This document shows, piece by piece, positions 17,755 through 27,834 of a stretch of DNA of 64,000 nt. Source of the stretch: Streptomyces phaeoluteigriseus. Its GTDB lineage: Bacteria; Actinomycetota; Actinomycetes; Streptomycetales; Streptomycetaceae. Positions within the stretch are counted from its first letter, which is position 1; each line of letters opens with the position of its first letter. A model generated the notes under the pieces. The model had not been told where the DNA came from. It did no database searches and was given only the letters and a program-made list of their open reading frames with translations. Position numbers and translations under genes: made by a program. The stretch covers positions 267,103 to 331,102 of the forward strand of contig NZ_MPOH02000011.1 in assembly GCF_001896135.2 (NCBI RefSeq). Reading direction: 5' to 3'.

Positions 17755-20700
17755 TCACTTTCCCTTGCCGTGGACCTCCTTGAGCCGTGCGGAAAAGTGG
17801 GCGTGCGCCTCGCGCATCTCGTCCTCGCGGTTGGCCTTGTAGAAGGGGGCGGCGTAGCCCTCGGGGGGCTCGGGGCGCTCCTTCTTCTGGTAGGCGAGGA
17901 GATGCTCGTAGTGGTCCTTGGTCTGGCCGAAGCCATAGGTGTAGCGGTTCCCCGCGATCTTGCGCTCGTTGGCGTCGAACCACGTCACGGCGTCGAAGTC
18001 CTGCATGATCGGGAACCGGGACTTGTACATGGCCACGAGGGCGTCAGCGCTCACGCTTAGCCAGACGGCGACCAGCGCGTCGATCTCCACGAGGGCCGCA
18101 CGCCGCGACCGTTCGGTCCGCAGCGGGGTGTCCCGGGTCCACTCCGGGCCGACGGTGTGCAGCGGCTGGAGGTTCGTCCAGTCGCGTGCCCACGGTTCGT
18201 AGGCGGGCCAGGTGGGGTCGTACAACTCCTCCCAGAGATCTGCGTAGGCGCTGGTGAGGCAGTTGAGGCGGAGTGTGCGGAGGAGCAGGGCGGCAGCGAG
18301 AGGATGCTCCGCCTGGGGCGCAGGCATTCGACGGGCAGGCGCCTTCTGTAGGTGACCGATACCTGTCGTCCGGAGCAGGTAGTCAACAGGCAAACCGCTC
18401 CAGAAACCGGCAGTCAAGGCAGTGAGGCGAGTACTGCCTACCATCGCGCTCTGCACGGTGAGAATGTGCGCCACACCGGGGGGGATCAGCGCCGTGTAGA
18501 GGCTGCGCTCCGTGTCAGGTGCGATCATTTCGCGCCACGCCAATCGGTAGAACTCTGTATACGGCCTCCGCAACCGCCCCAGCAGCTCCCCCTCCACCTG
18601 CTTCTCGGTAACCTCGGCCAGCTCCACCCCGAACCGCCCCGCCGCAGCCCTCCGTGCGCGGGTCACCTCCCGTTCGGACGCCTTGAGCTGGTCCAAGGAT
18701 CTGCCGTCGCTCCATACCTCCTGCCGAGCCCGGTACACCTCGGGTTTCGCGACGTACTTGTACTCCGACTCAGGCACGGCGTCGTCCGCAAGCATCAGCG
18801 GGTTGAGACCCAGAACCTCCCCAGCTCCCTGGCTCGGCTGCTTGAACATGGGGTTGGCCAGGCCGATCTGCGGGCCTTTGAGGATCACCTCGCGCCAGGA
18901 AGCTGGGCGCTGGATCACACCCGTGTCGTCGGGGGTGTTGTAGTCGATGAGGTCCTCCGCCTTGGCCTCGCTCTCGCCATAACCGCGGGAGATCTGCGGG
19001 TCGTACTCACCCAGCCGCAGCGAGTAGTCCGCCAGCGCCTCGATCGCCTGGGCCTCCGCCGTACTCACCGGTGACAGCAGACGGGCCTGGCGTACGGGCT
19101 GGGTCTCGTCGCCGGTGAGCTTCTGCCAGCGGGCGAGTGTGTCCTCATCCACGCGGACGATTCGCTTCCGGTGCGGGCGTTCGTCCCAGCTGTCGCCGTA
19201 GCGGACCCCTGGGTCGGGAGCCGTGCCGTCGTCGTCGGCCGACAGGCGCAGCGCGTCCACGGAGAAGAGCCAGGACAGGTGGTCGAAGCCGATCTCGCCC
19301 GCCTGCCCGTAGACGTGCACGCCGAAGTGGCTGGACCGGCCGACGGGCGGCGGAAAGAAGCGGTTTCCCGCGTTCACGAAATCTCCGTGCACCCGCAGCC
19401 TGCTGTACGCGGCCTCCCGCAGGCGCCCTTCTTTGTCACCACTGAAGTGGGAGTCGGGGTGGACCAGGCCCACGGAGCCGTTGCGCGCCGTGTGCTGCCA
19501 GGTCTGGCACATGAAGGCCCGGTACAGGTCCGGTTGGGTTCCCGTGAGCAGGGGGTACACCGGTCCTGAGCCCAGCATCTCGCCCATGCCGCTCGTCGAG
19601 GCGAGTTCGGCGAGCAGGTACGCGCGGGCGCGTGGCCGCTTCAGCAGTTCGTCGCGCCGCCGCGTGCGTTCCGCCTTGGTCGGCTTCTCGGTGAGCATGA
19701 ACCACGGGTCGTGCTCGGCGAGGACCGGGTTCTCCTCCCACCTCGGCCGCACCCACGGCGGATTCCCCACCTGGAGGTCGAACCCGCCCCCCGGCCCCCG
19801 GAACACATGAGCAAAGTGCAGCTCCCAGTGGAAGAACCCGTGGCCGTCCTCGGCCTTTATGTCCTTCTCCGTGGTGCCTGCGATGTCCTCGACCGTGTTC
19901 AGCCACGGGTAGCGGAACGGCAGCAGCCGGGCCGGGCGCATGCCGAGGAAGCCCTCCAGGCGGTCCTCGACGTCGGCCAGCAACTCCAGCGCCTCGTCCG
20001 GACTGAGGTTCTCGATGCCTGAGAGCAGAGAGTTCTCAGGCATGTCGGCCTTGCCGAGGACGCTCTCCAGGAAGTCCAGCCAGTCGCCGAGGCTCTGGAG
20101 CGGGACGGTCGTGCGCTCCGGCGACCGGGCGACGGACTTGCGGCCCGGCGCGCTCCGCCCGGGCCCATGGTCGGCGCCCAGTTCCTCCTGCTCGCCGTCC
20201 GGGTCGTCGAACAGCCCGGTCGCCCGCCACACCTGATCCCCGGGAACCGGACCGGTCGGTGCCTCCGGCACTGCGGTCGGCCGGGGTCCGCGCAGCAGGC
20301 CCGCCACCGACGCCTCGTCGACCAGGGCGCCGCCCGTCCCGTACACCGGGTCGGTCCCGTCGAGTGCACCGACCTTGTCCAGCGGCCAGAACCACAGGGC
20401 GCACCACGCGTCCATGACGGTCTTCAGCCGCCAGTAGGGGGTGCCGTGCCGGGTCAGGTCGTCGAGGACCTTCTGCTTGTCCTCCGCCTCCGAGGACTGC
20501 TCCAGCCAGTCCGCGCCCCAGACGTCGATGCGGCGGGCGACGGCCCGCTCGGAGAGTTCCAGCCGGGTCGCGACGAGCGACCACAGGAACTCGGCGCGCC
20601 GGGCCACGCCCTGCAACCGGCCCAGTTCGGTCTTGTCGGCGGCCTTGAGCCACCGGTCGTAGCGCTTCTGCCGTGCCTCGGTGGTCTCCTCGCCGCGTTC

Positions 20701-23262
20701 TTGGAAGGGTTTCGGTCCCTTCGGCGCCCTCTGGACTCCCCTGCGCCACGCGCCGAGTGCCTTGGCCTCGTCCTCCGAGAGTCGCTTGGCCTCCGGCTCG
20801 CCCGCGACCGCGCCCCAGCCGATGGCGGGCAGCAGGAACTGGTGGACGGCGCCCTCGGGCAGTGGGCCCTCACGGAAAGGCAGGTCGGTCGGAGGGAGGG
20901 TGTACTTCTTCGCCAGCCAGCCTCCGCCCGTCAGAGCATCGGCCTTGTAGACCTTTCGGCTCGCGCCGATGAGGGAGTTGCCGCGCCGCAGGTGCAGGCC
21001 GAACCATGGAGCGCGCATGCCCGGGTGCATGGAGTTGAGCCAGAGGGAGACCTCCGCGAGTTCCACCGCCGTGGCGTTGAGGTCGACCCCGTAGGCGTTG
21101 TGCAGGGCGATGTACGCCTTGGCCTTCTGAAGCTCGATCTGCCGCAGCTCGGGGTCCACCCGGCGGCCCAGCTCGCGCTCGCGCCGCCGCAGATACTCGG
21201 CGGCCACCTGGTCGATGGCCTCGTTGAGGAACGCGCCCGAGCCGAGGGCGGGTTCGCAGATCTTCCAGTCGAGGAGTTCGCGGGCCTCGGTGACGGTGCC
21301 GTGCTGGTCGAGCCTGTGCATGAGGGCGAGTTCGACCGTGACCTCGGTGAGGGACTTCGGAGTGTAGTAGGAGGCGGAGGTCTGACGGTCGCGGCCGGCC
21401 AGGCGGTAGACGAACGTGCCCTCGTCGTGGACGACCCGCTCCAGGCGGCCGGTCTCGGGGTCCGTCCGCTGGACGAAGAATTTGTCGTCGTAGTCCTGGA
21501 CGCGGTCGGCGGGGATCGTCCAGCTGCCGCCGGAGGGGTCGCCGCCCTTGGCGACCTCGTACAGCTTCTTCTCGGCGATGGAACCGGTGTAGGACATCAG
21601 GCCCTCGTACACCGCGCCGAGCTGGTTGATGCCGAGCTGGGCGTACGAGATGAAGCCGCCGCGCTCCCTGCCCCGGCCCTGGGTGAGCATCAGGCGGCGC
21701 AGCACCTTGTGCAGGGTCTCGTTGCGCAGCCGGGTGTCCAGGAACGGGCGGCGCTTCTCCCCCTCGCCGCCCCGGTACGCCGGGTTCTCGATACGGTCGT
21801 CGCCGATGAGGCGGACGGCGTCCTTGGTGAACAGTTCGGAGCGCAGGGCCTCGAAGCGCAGGCCCGCGCCGGTGCTGCGGGCGGCGGCGCGGCGGACGCG
21901 GTCGGCCTCGCGGACGCGTTCGGTGTGCTCGGCGCGGGTGAGTGAGCCGGCGGCGAGCAGCCGGTCCGCCTCGTGCTCCGCCTCGGCGGCCTCGCGGGCG
22001 GCGGCCTCGGCCTTCAGGTCCTCCGGCTCGGTGCCGTAGCGGCGGTGGCCGTTCTCGACCTTGTCGAAGAGCAGGTTCAGCGACTCGTAGAGGTGGAAGC
22101 CGCGCCGGGAGCGCTCGCCGACGAGGTCGCGCAGGACGAGGTCGCCGAGGCGCTGGAGGCCGTAGCCCTGCTCGTACTCGGGGTAGTCGGAGGGCAGGAT
22201 GCCGAGCGCGGGGCTGGCCTCGGCGTAGAGGAGGAACAGGATGCGGTAGAGGTAGCGCAGGGACTCACGGCTCAGTTCCTTGGCGAGGCGGGCCGGGTCG
22301 TCGAGGTCGGCCGGGGCGACGCCGTTCTCCGGTTCGCGCAGGCGGGCCAGGACCTCGTTGGCGATCCACTCGACGCTCAGGCGCAGGCCCTCGCGCAGTT
22401 CGGTGGAGACACCGACGGCATGCTTACCGGAGTTGTCGACGAAGGCGGCCAGCGGCGCGGTGCCGCCCCCGGCGGGCACGCGCAGTGAGTCGGCGCCGAA
22501 CAGAGCGGCCAGTGTGTCGAGTTCGCCGCCGTGGCGGTCGTCGCGGCGGTTGAGGGCCGCGTCGAGGTCAGCGGCCAGATAGCGGCCCTCGGGCCAGGCG
22601 AGGCGGTCGGCCAGGACGATGACGCCGCCGACCAGGAGGAGGACGTAGCGCGGCGGGGTGTCGCAGGCGAAGAGGAAGTCGGTGAGGGCCTTAGCGTCCT
22701 CGATCTCCAGCGACGCCTCCAGCTTCACGGGGTGCAGGAGTCGGCCGGCGCCGTCCGGGTCGAGGGCGGCGTCGGGCTCGGTGGTCCAGCCGCAGGAGAC
22801 GGCGTACAGGCCGGGTTCGGCGTGGAGGACCTGGAGGCTGTACTCGTGGTCGGCGCGGTGGACGGTGACGGTCTGCTCGTGGGCGGCGGTGTGGCCGAGG
22901 GCGCGCAGAGTGTCCAGATGCAGTTCGGTGACCCGTTTCCGCCAGCCCGCGGGGACGGGCGCGTCGGGTTCGGCGAGGGCCTCCGCGTCCTGGGCGAGGG
23001 CGGCGCGGCCGGCGAAGTAGGGGCCGTGCAGGGCACGCAGTGTCTCGCGTGGCGTGCGGGCGCGCGGGGGGACCGCGGCGGGGTCGAGGCCCTGGCGTCT
23101 CGCCTCGGCGACGGCGTCGGCGTGGCGGCGGCGTTCCTCCTCCTCGAAGGCGGCCCAGCGGGTGAGGAGGCCGTCCTTGGCCTTGAGATCCTTGGGGAGG
23201 ACCTCAGCGAGGTAGTGGGCCGAGAGGTAGTCGCCGTGATTGACGAGGGAGTCGTACGTCAT
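17755..23262 (-). CDS. drmMI: DISARM-type adenine methyltransferase (Eco57I/PglX-like)
   Basis: A 1835-residue Eco57I-type N6-adenine methyltransferase. The AdoMet-binding motif CEPALGSGAFLNEA lies near residue 670 and the catalytic motif VGNPPWVRP near 1166. About 500 residues separate them, which puts the target-recognition region between and after the motifs. The N-terminal ~600 residues are helical and charged. In class 1 DISARM, DrmMI is encoded directly after the SNF2 helicase DrmD and marks host DNA; PglX of Pgl/BREX is a relative. Here it overlaps drmD by 4 bases (ATGA at 23259-23262), which supports the DrmMI name. It is longer than typical DrmMI (about 1300-1400 from memory). Methyltransferase function is firm; the system name rests on gene order. 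Confidence 0.85.
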   Translation of the reverse strand: MTYDSLVNHGDYLSAHYLAEVLPKDLKAKDGLLTRWAAFEEEERRRHADAVAEARRQGLDPAAVPPRARTPRETLRALHGPYFAGRAALAQDAEALAEPDAPVPAGWRKRVTELHLDTLRALGHTAAHEQTVTVHRADHEYSLQVLHAEPGLYAVSCGWTTEPDAALDPDGAGRLLHPVKLEASLEIEDAKALTDFLFACDTPPRYVLLLVGGVIVLADRLAWPEGRYLAADLDAALNRRDDRHGGELDTLAALFGADSLRVPAGGGTAPLAAFVDNSGKHAVGVSTELREGLRLSVEWIANEVLARLREPENGVAPADLDDPARLAKELSRESLRYLYRILFLLYAEASPALGILPSDYPEYEQGYGLQRLGDLVLRDLVGERSRRGFHLYESLNLLFDKVENGHRRYGTEPEDLKAEAAAREAAEAEHEADRLLAAGSLTRAEHTERVREADRVRRAAARSTGAGLRFEALRSELFTKDAVRLIGDDRIENPAYRGGEGEKRRPFLDTRLRNETLHKVLRRLMLTQGRGRERGGFISYAQLGINQLGAVYEGLMSYTGSIAEKKLYEVAKGGDPSGGSWTIPADRVQDYDDKFFVQRTDPETGRLERVVHDEGTFVYRLAGRDRQTSASYYTPKSLTEVTVELALMHRLDQHGTVTEARELLDWKICEPALGSGAFLNEAIDQVAAEYLRRRERELGRRVDPELRQIELQKAKAYIALHNAYGVDLNATAVELAEVSLWLNSMHPGMRAPWFGLHLRRGNSLIGASRKVYKADALTGGGWLAKKYTLPPTDLPFREGPLPEGAVHQFLLPAIGWGAVAGEPEAKRLSEDEAKALGAWRRGVQRAPKGPKPFQERGEETTEARQKRYDRWLKAADKTELGRLQGVARRAEFLWSLVATRLELSERAVARRIDVWGADWLEQSSEAEDKQKVLDDLTRHGTPYWRLKTVMDAWCALWFWPLDKVGALDGTDPVYGTGGALVDEASVAGLLRGPRPTAVPEAPTGPVPGDQVWRATGLFDDPDGEQEELGADHGPGRSAPGRKSVARSPERTTVPLQSLGDWLDFLESVLGKADMPENSLLSGIENLSPDEALELLADVEDRLEGFLGMRPARLLPFRYPWLNTVEDIAGTTEKDIKAEDGHGFFHWELHFAHVFRGPGGGFDLQVGNPPWVRPRWEENPVLAEHDPWFMLTEKPTKAERTRRRDELLKRPRARAYLLAELASTSGMGEMLGSGPVYPLLTGTQPDLYRAFMCQTWQHTARNGSVGLVHPDSHFSGDKEGRLREAAYSRLRVHGDFVNAGNRFFPPPVGRSSHFGVHVYGQAGEIGFDHLSWLFSVDALRLSADDDGTAPDPGVRYGDSWDERPHRKRIVRVDEDTLARWQKLTGDETQPVRQARLLSPVSTAEAQAIEALADYSLRLGEYDPQISRGYGESEAKAEDLIDYNTPDDTGVIQRPASWREVILKGPQIGLANPMFKQPSQGAGEVLGLNPLMLADDAVPESEYKYVAKPEVYRARQEVWSDGRSLDQLKASEREVTRARRAAAGRFGVELAEVTEKQVEGELLGRLRRPYTEFYRLAWREMIAPDTERSLYTALIPPGVAHILTVQSAMVGSTRLTALTAGFWSGLPVDYLLRTTGIGHLQKAPARRMPAPQAEHPLAAALLLRTLRLNCLTSAYADLWEELYDPTWPAYEPWARDWTNLQPLHTVGPEWTRDTPLRTERSRRAALVEIDALVAVWLSVSADALVAMYKSRFPIMQDFDAVTWFDANERKIAGNRYTYGFGQTKDHYEHLLAYQKKERPEPPEGYAAPFYKANREDEMREAHAHFSARLKEVHGKGK

Positions 23263-26243
23263 GCTCGGTTCTCCGCCTGGGCTTCGGGGGCGGTCGGGGT
23301 GCCGGGGCGGTCGAGGACGGCCAGGACGCGCAGCAGGGGGCGGCCGGTGGTGTGCAACTGGTCCAGCAGCCGGGCCAGTTCGTCGGCGGTCTCCTCGACG
23401 AGGCGTTCACGACGGCCCGACAGGCCGGGCAGCAGGGAGTCGGTGCGCCACTGGGCGACGTGATCGCGGTATGTGGCGAGAGGTTCGCTGATCGTCTCCT
23501 CCCACTCGGCCTGCCCGGCGTCCAGGTGGGCGCGGGCGGCGGCGACGGCGGCCGGAACCAGGGCCTGGAGACGGTCCGGGTCGGCCGGCCCGCCGGTGCG
23601 GGCGAGCCTCGGGCCGACTTTCGCGTCGCGCAGCGCGTCCGCCATGGGGCGCACCTCGGGCGTGCCGTTTACGGCGCCTTCGGTGCCGAGGCCGGACACA
23701 GCCATCCAGCGCACTACGGTGGGGCGGCCCAGGGCGTTGGAGTGGATGCCCTGGACGAGGAAGACCGGGCCGTCGACGTGCGGGGTGGTGATGACCGGGG
23801 CCTCCTGCCGGCCGAACTCGACGAGGACCTTGTCCGTCAGCCACTCCACCACCGGGTGGATGTCGGTGAGGAAGGAGACCTCCGGCCACATGGTGGTGCT
23901 GCTGTCCCTGGCCTCGGTGAGCTTGCGCTGCGCGAGGGCGCGGTCGAAGGTGACCAGCATCCGCTCGGCGACCCGCTGCTCCTTCAGGTAGGACGGCGGC
24001 AGGGCTTTGAGGCGGTGGAGCAGGTCAGGGGCCATGGCCGGGGACAGCGAGAAGTACGCGCCGCCCTTGGCGTCGGCGCCGGACGACAGACCGACGAAAT
24101 CCTCGGCGCGCTCCTCGTAGACCTCGTCGAGAGCAGTGGCGACGAAGGCGGCCGTGTCCCCCTCGAAGAGGGAGATCTGCTCGGCGCGTGCGGGCAGTTC
24201 CTGCTCGGTGACGGTGTCCACCTGGCCGAACAGGTCGGCGAGGGCGCTGTCGGCGTCCGGGTCGGGCTCCAGGAATTCCTCGACGCTGCCGCCTTTGACC
24301 AGTTCCCTGATGAGTCGGCGTTCCTCCTCCTCGGCCCGGTAGAAACCGGACACGGCCTCGGCGGTGCCGTCCAGTTTGTGGGCCTCCTCCTCGCGGCGGA
24401 GCAGCTTCTCCGCGACCGTGCGGTCGTCCTTGGCGCCGGGGACGGCCGAGGTGAGGATGAGCGCGCTGAACTGGGGCTCGTACTTCTGCCCGTACCGGTC
24501 GATACGGCCGTTGCGCTGCTCGATGCGGATCAGCGACCACGGGATGTCGTAGTGGATCAGGTGGTGGCACTGGCGGTGCAGGTTGACGCCCTCGGAGGCG
24601 ACGTCGCCGGTGAACAGCAGCCGGACCGGGGTGTCGGCGAGGCCGAACGCCTCCAGGACGTCGCCCTGTTCGTCGTCGCTGAGGCCACCGTGCATCACGG
24701 CCACGGCCTTGGCCGTGCCGTCGGCCGCGACCGGGAAGCCGAGCCGGGCGGGGACGACCTGAGCGAGCCAGGTGAGGGTGCGGACGCGCTCGGAGAAGAC
24801 CACCGCCCGGGTGGTGGACCGGGGGCCGACGCCGATCTCCTTCAACTGCCCGACCAACGCGTCGAGTTTGGCTGAGTCGCCGGGGGCGGTGCCGTCGCCC
24901 ATGCCGGTGATGATCTCCCGCAGCCGGGCCAGGGCCGCCTGCTCGGGGGCGATGGCCGGGTCGGGGCGCAGCCCCTTCTCGCCGGCCTTGCGGACGCGGT
25001 CGGCGAGTGAGGCGACGCGCTTGTCGACCGTCTCGCCGAGAGCGACGTGGGAGGACAGGAACGTCTTCAGCAGCTGGTAGGCGAAGAGCTGCTCAGTGGC
25101 GACCGAGGTGCGGTCCTCGTCGGCCGTGCCGAACTCCGTGCTCGCCGGCGCGGCGGGCAGCCAGTGCTCGGTCAGCTCGGTGAAGATCCGCTCCTCCGCC
25201 TCGGTGGCGGCACAGTGGAGGGAGACGGTCGGGCCTCGGTCGGGCCACTCGGTGCCCATCTCGTCGCGCACCTCGGGGCTGATCTTGGTACGCCGGATGT
25301 AGAGGTGTCCGAGGTCCGCCTCGGGGTCGTAGTGGTCGCGGTCGGCGATGGCGGCCGGGTCGAGCAGGGAGATCAGGTCGGCGAAGGAGCGCTTGTCGCC
25401 GTTGTGCGGGGTCGCGCTGGCGAGCAGCAGGGCGTCGGTACGCGGGGCCAGAGTCTCGGCGAGGGCGCGGCGCTGACTGCCCGGGTTGATCAGGTTGTGG
25501 GACTCGTCGATGACGACGGCGTCCCAGCGGATGCGCTCCAGGTGGTGCCGGTACTGGCCGATGTTCTTGAGCGTGTCCACGGAGATGATCACGCGCTTGT
25601 AATGAGTGAACGGGTTCCGGCCCGCCGGGAGCTCGCGCTGGACGCGCTGGATGCCGAGCGAGTCGAGCCGCACGAGCGGGATCGAGAAACGGGTCCACAG
25701 TTCGTGCTGGAACTGTTCCAGGATGCTCTGCGGGGTCACGACCAGGATGCGCTCGCCCCGTCCGCGGCGGATGAGTTCCGCGAGGGTCAGGCCGATCTCC
25801 AGCGTCTTGCCGAGGCCCACGACGTCGGCGATCAGGACCCTGGGTCGGAGGTTGCGCATGGACAGGGCGAGCTCGGCCGGGCGCTGCTGGTAGACCAGCG
25901 GGTCCAGCAGGAAGCGGTCCGCGAGGGCGAGCCCCCGCTCCGACTGCGGCAACGGCGTCTTGCGCAGAACGGCTTCGAGGAACAGGCGGCTGCGCCGGAA
26001 GTACGAGGAGGTGTCGGGGACCAGTCGGGTCTTCTCCGGGTCGAGCAGTTCGACCGTGTCGATCCCGCTGAAGAAGACGGCTTCCTCGTCCCGCACGAAC
26101 TCGGATACGCCGACCGCTTCGATCCGCTCACCGTCACGCTCGGTCGTGATGGTGTTGCGGACCAGCCACTCCTCGTCCCGTACAAGGATCTGCGCTCCCG
26201 GCGGGAACCGAGTCCCGTCTTGCGTCGCCCCCTGGTCGGTCAC
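23259..26243 (-). CDS. drmD: DISARM SNF2-like helicase DrmD
   Basis: A 994-residue SNF2/SWI2 ATPase. Walker A ADVVGLGKTLE lies near residue 143, the DESH box (VVIDESHNL) near 246, and the motif VI segment QRNGRIDRYGQK near 578. The N-terminal stretch SRLFLEAVLRKTPLPQSERG is characteristic of DrmD proteins as I remember them. I prefer GTG 26243, just before FPPGAQILVRDEEWLV and with GAAGGGG upstream, over the longer GTG at 26324, whose extra 27 residues are unlike the family. In class 1 DISARM, DrmD works with DrmMI and the DrmABC core to restrict unmethylated phage DNA. Here it is preceded by a kinase gene, and no drmA/drmB/drmC follows the methyltransferase. Confidence 0.88.
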   Translation of the reverse strand: MTDQGATQDGTRFPPGAQILVRDEEWLVRNTITTERDGERIEAVGVSEFVRDEEAVFFSGIDTVELLDPEKTRLVPDTSSYFRRSRLFLEAVLRKTPLPQSERGLALADRFLLDPLVYQQRPAELALSMRNLRPRVLIADVVGLGKTLEIGLTLAELIRRGRGERILVVTPQSILEQFQHELWTRFSIPLVRLDSLGIQRVQRELPAGRNPFTHYKRVIISVDTLKNIGQYRHHLERIRWDAVVIDESHNLINPGSQRRALAETLAPRTDALLLASATPHNGDKRSFADLISLLDPAAIADRDHYDPEADLGHLYIRRTKISPEVRDEMGTEWPDRGPTVSLHCAATEAEERIFTELTEHWLPAAPASTEFGTADEDRTSVATEQLFAYQLLKTFLSSHVALGETVDKRVASLADRVRKAGEKGLRPDPAIAPEQAALARLREIITGMGDGTAPGDSAKLDALVGQLKEIGVGPRSTTRAVVFSERVRTLTWLAQVVPARLGFPVAADGTAKAVAVMHGGLSDDEQGDVLEAFGLADTPVRLLFTGDVASEGVNLHRQCHHLIHYDIPWSLIRIEQRNGRIDRYGQKYEPQFSALILTSAVPGAKDDRTVAEKLLRREEEAHKLDGTAEAVSGFYRAEEEERRLIRELVKGGSVEEFLEPDPDADSALADLFGQVDTVTEQELPARAEQISLFEGDTAAFVATALDEVYEERAEDFVGLSSGADAKGGAYFSLSPAMAPDLLHRLKALPPSYLKEQRVAERMLVTFDRALAQRKLTEARDSSTTMWPEVSFLTDIHPVVEWLTDKVLVEFGRQEAPVITTPHVDGPVFLVQGIHSNALGRPTVVRWMAVSGLGTEGAVNGTPEVRPMADALRDAKVGPRLARTGGPADPDRLQALVPAAVAAARAHLDAGQAEWEETISEPLATYRDHVAQWRTDSLLPGLSGRRERLVEETADELARLLDQLHTTGRPLLRVLAVLDRPGTPTAPEAQAENRA

Positions 26244-26372
26244 CCGCGGCCCCTTCGCCTTCCCGTTCCAACTGCAATCCCGTGGTCCTGCTGTCCAGCA
26301 GTCCTGCGACCGCAAGTCTGTCACGGTGGAGGAAGGGCTCGTACGGGCATCGGCGACGCGAACCGGCGCGGC

Positions 26373-27574
26373 TCAGAAGCGCGCCTCCCGCGCGTACCCT
26401 GCGCGGATCCGCTCAGCGATCTGGAGGGGGGTCGAGAGTCGGACGCCAGTGCTCCCACGGCTTCGGGACGAGCTCCCGTCCTGCCCGAGGACGGTCTCCC
26501 CGGGGACGGAGGGGCCAGCGCTCCCGGATTCCCCGCCGGGTTCGTCGTCGATGTCGGCGGGCTGCCCCGCCCCGGCCGGTACCGCCGTGACCGCCTGCTC
26601 GTCGTCCTCCACCGCCGCCGGGTCGACGGCGGTGGGCGTGTAGGCGGGGGCGTCGGCCCCCGGTGCGGGCCCGGGGGCGGCGCGGGGAGCTGTGGCACGA
26701 CGATCTCGGGCGTGAGGTCGGTGAGGCGGTACTTGGCCTGGAGAGCGGTCAAGCCCTGGTCGTGGATGGCCCGTACGAGGCGCTTGATGACCTCGGGCAG
26801 AGCGGGCCGGGCACCGGGGTCCGGCGCGAGCATGTCTGTGACCAGGGGCCCGAGCTCCGGTGGCAAGTTCGTCAGGTCGGGAGGAGTCGCCGGGTCCTCG
26901 ATCTTCAGAGCAACGGCCTGCCAGGTGGGTCCCTCGTACGGGTAGTGTCCGGTCGCGGCGAACAGCAGCACCGCGCCCAGCGCGTAGACGTCGGCGGACC
27001 GGTCCAGCTGGTGCTCGCCCCGGGCCTGCTCCGGCGGCATGCACAGCACGCTGCCGACGACGAAGCCGGTCGCCGTCAGGGTGGTGCGGCGCTCGGCGAG
27101 CACGGCGAGACCGAAGTCGATCACCTTGGGGCCGTACCGGGACAGCAGGATGTTCTGCGGCTTGAGGTCACGGTGGAGCAGCCCCGCGTCGTGCACGGTG
27201 CCGAGGCCCTCCGCCAGCAGCGCTCCGAGGCTGGCGGTCTCGGCGAGCGGGAGGGGGCCGTGCTCGGTGACGAAGGTGCGCAGATCCGGTCCGGGGACGT
27301 ACTCCACGGCGAGCCAAGGCTGATCAGCGTCCGCATCGGCTCCCACGAAGGCCGCGACGAACGGCCCGTACACCGTGCGCAGGCTGTCCACTTCGGACAG
27401 GAAACGCGCGCGGGTGTCCTCGTCGAGGACGGAAGGCTTGATGACCTTCACGGCGGCCTGGTGGCCGGCCGCGGACTCACCGAGGAAAACCTGCCCCATG
27501 CCGCCGGCCCCGATCCGGCAGACGAGGGCGAAGCCCCCGATCTCCTTCGGGTCCTCGTCCCTCAGTGGTTCCAC
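26373..27574 (-). CDS. Soluble Ser/Thr protein kinase (frame change near 26,675)
   Basis: A Hanks-type kinase of about 400 residues. It has GAGGMG at 22-27, Lys43 in AVKVIK, HRDLKPQN near 134, and the DFG motif (VIDFGLAVL) near 151, so the catalytic set is complete. The GTG at 27574 follows GGGGGAGGC. After ...VVPQLPAPPP the reading frame must shift by one base, within a C/G-rich run at about 26,660-26,690. The protein then continues with a Pro/Ala/acidic tail ending ERIRAGYAREARF at 26373. Without the shift the tail becomes an unlikely Arg/Pro-rich sequence running to 26321. I see no transmembrane segment, unlike many Streptomyces Pkn proteins. The gene precedes drmD by 129 bases on the same strand, so a kinase may regulate the DrmD/DrmMI pair, as PglW does in Pgl (inference). 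Confidence 0.8.
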
Positions 27575-27834
27575 AATGCTGTGCCTCCCCCTTGTGGCCT
27601 GTACGCGCCGCTGCGGACGAGAGCCGAGCTGGACCGGAATCAGTGTATGCAAGGCCTGGGGTTTCCCTGCGCTGCTTACGTGACCAAGCCCCCCCCCGAC
27701 AGGGGACTCGGCGGAACGCCGTTGTCCGCTTGTGCCCTCTGCTGTCTTGCCAACGAATTTCCTGGATCAGGCCAGCCGACTGTGGTGGTGATCGCTACGG
27801 TGTTAACCGCAGAGCGAAGAGGGGATCTCGATCC

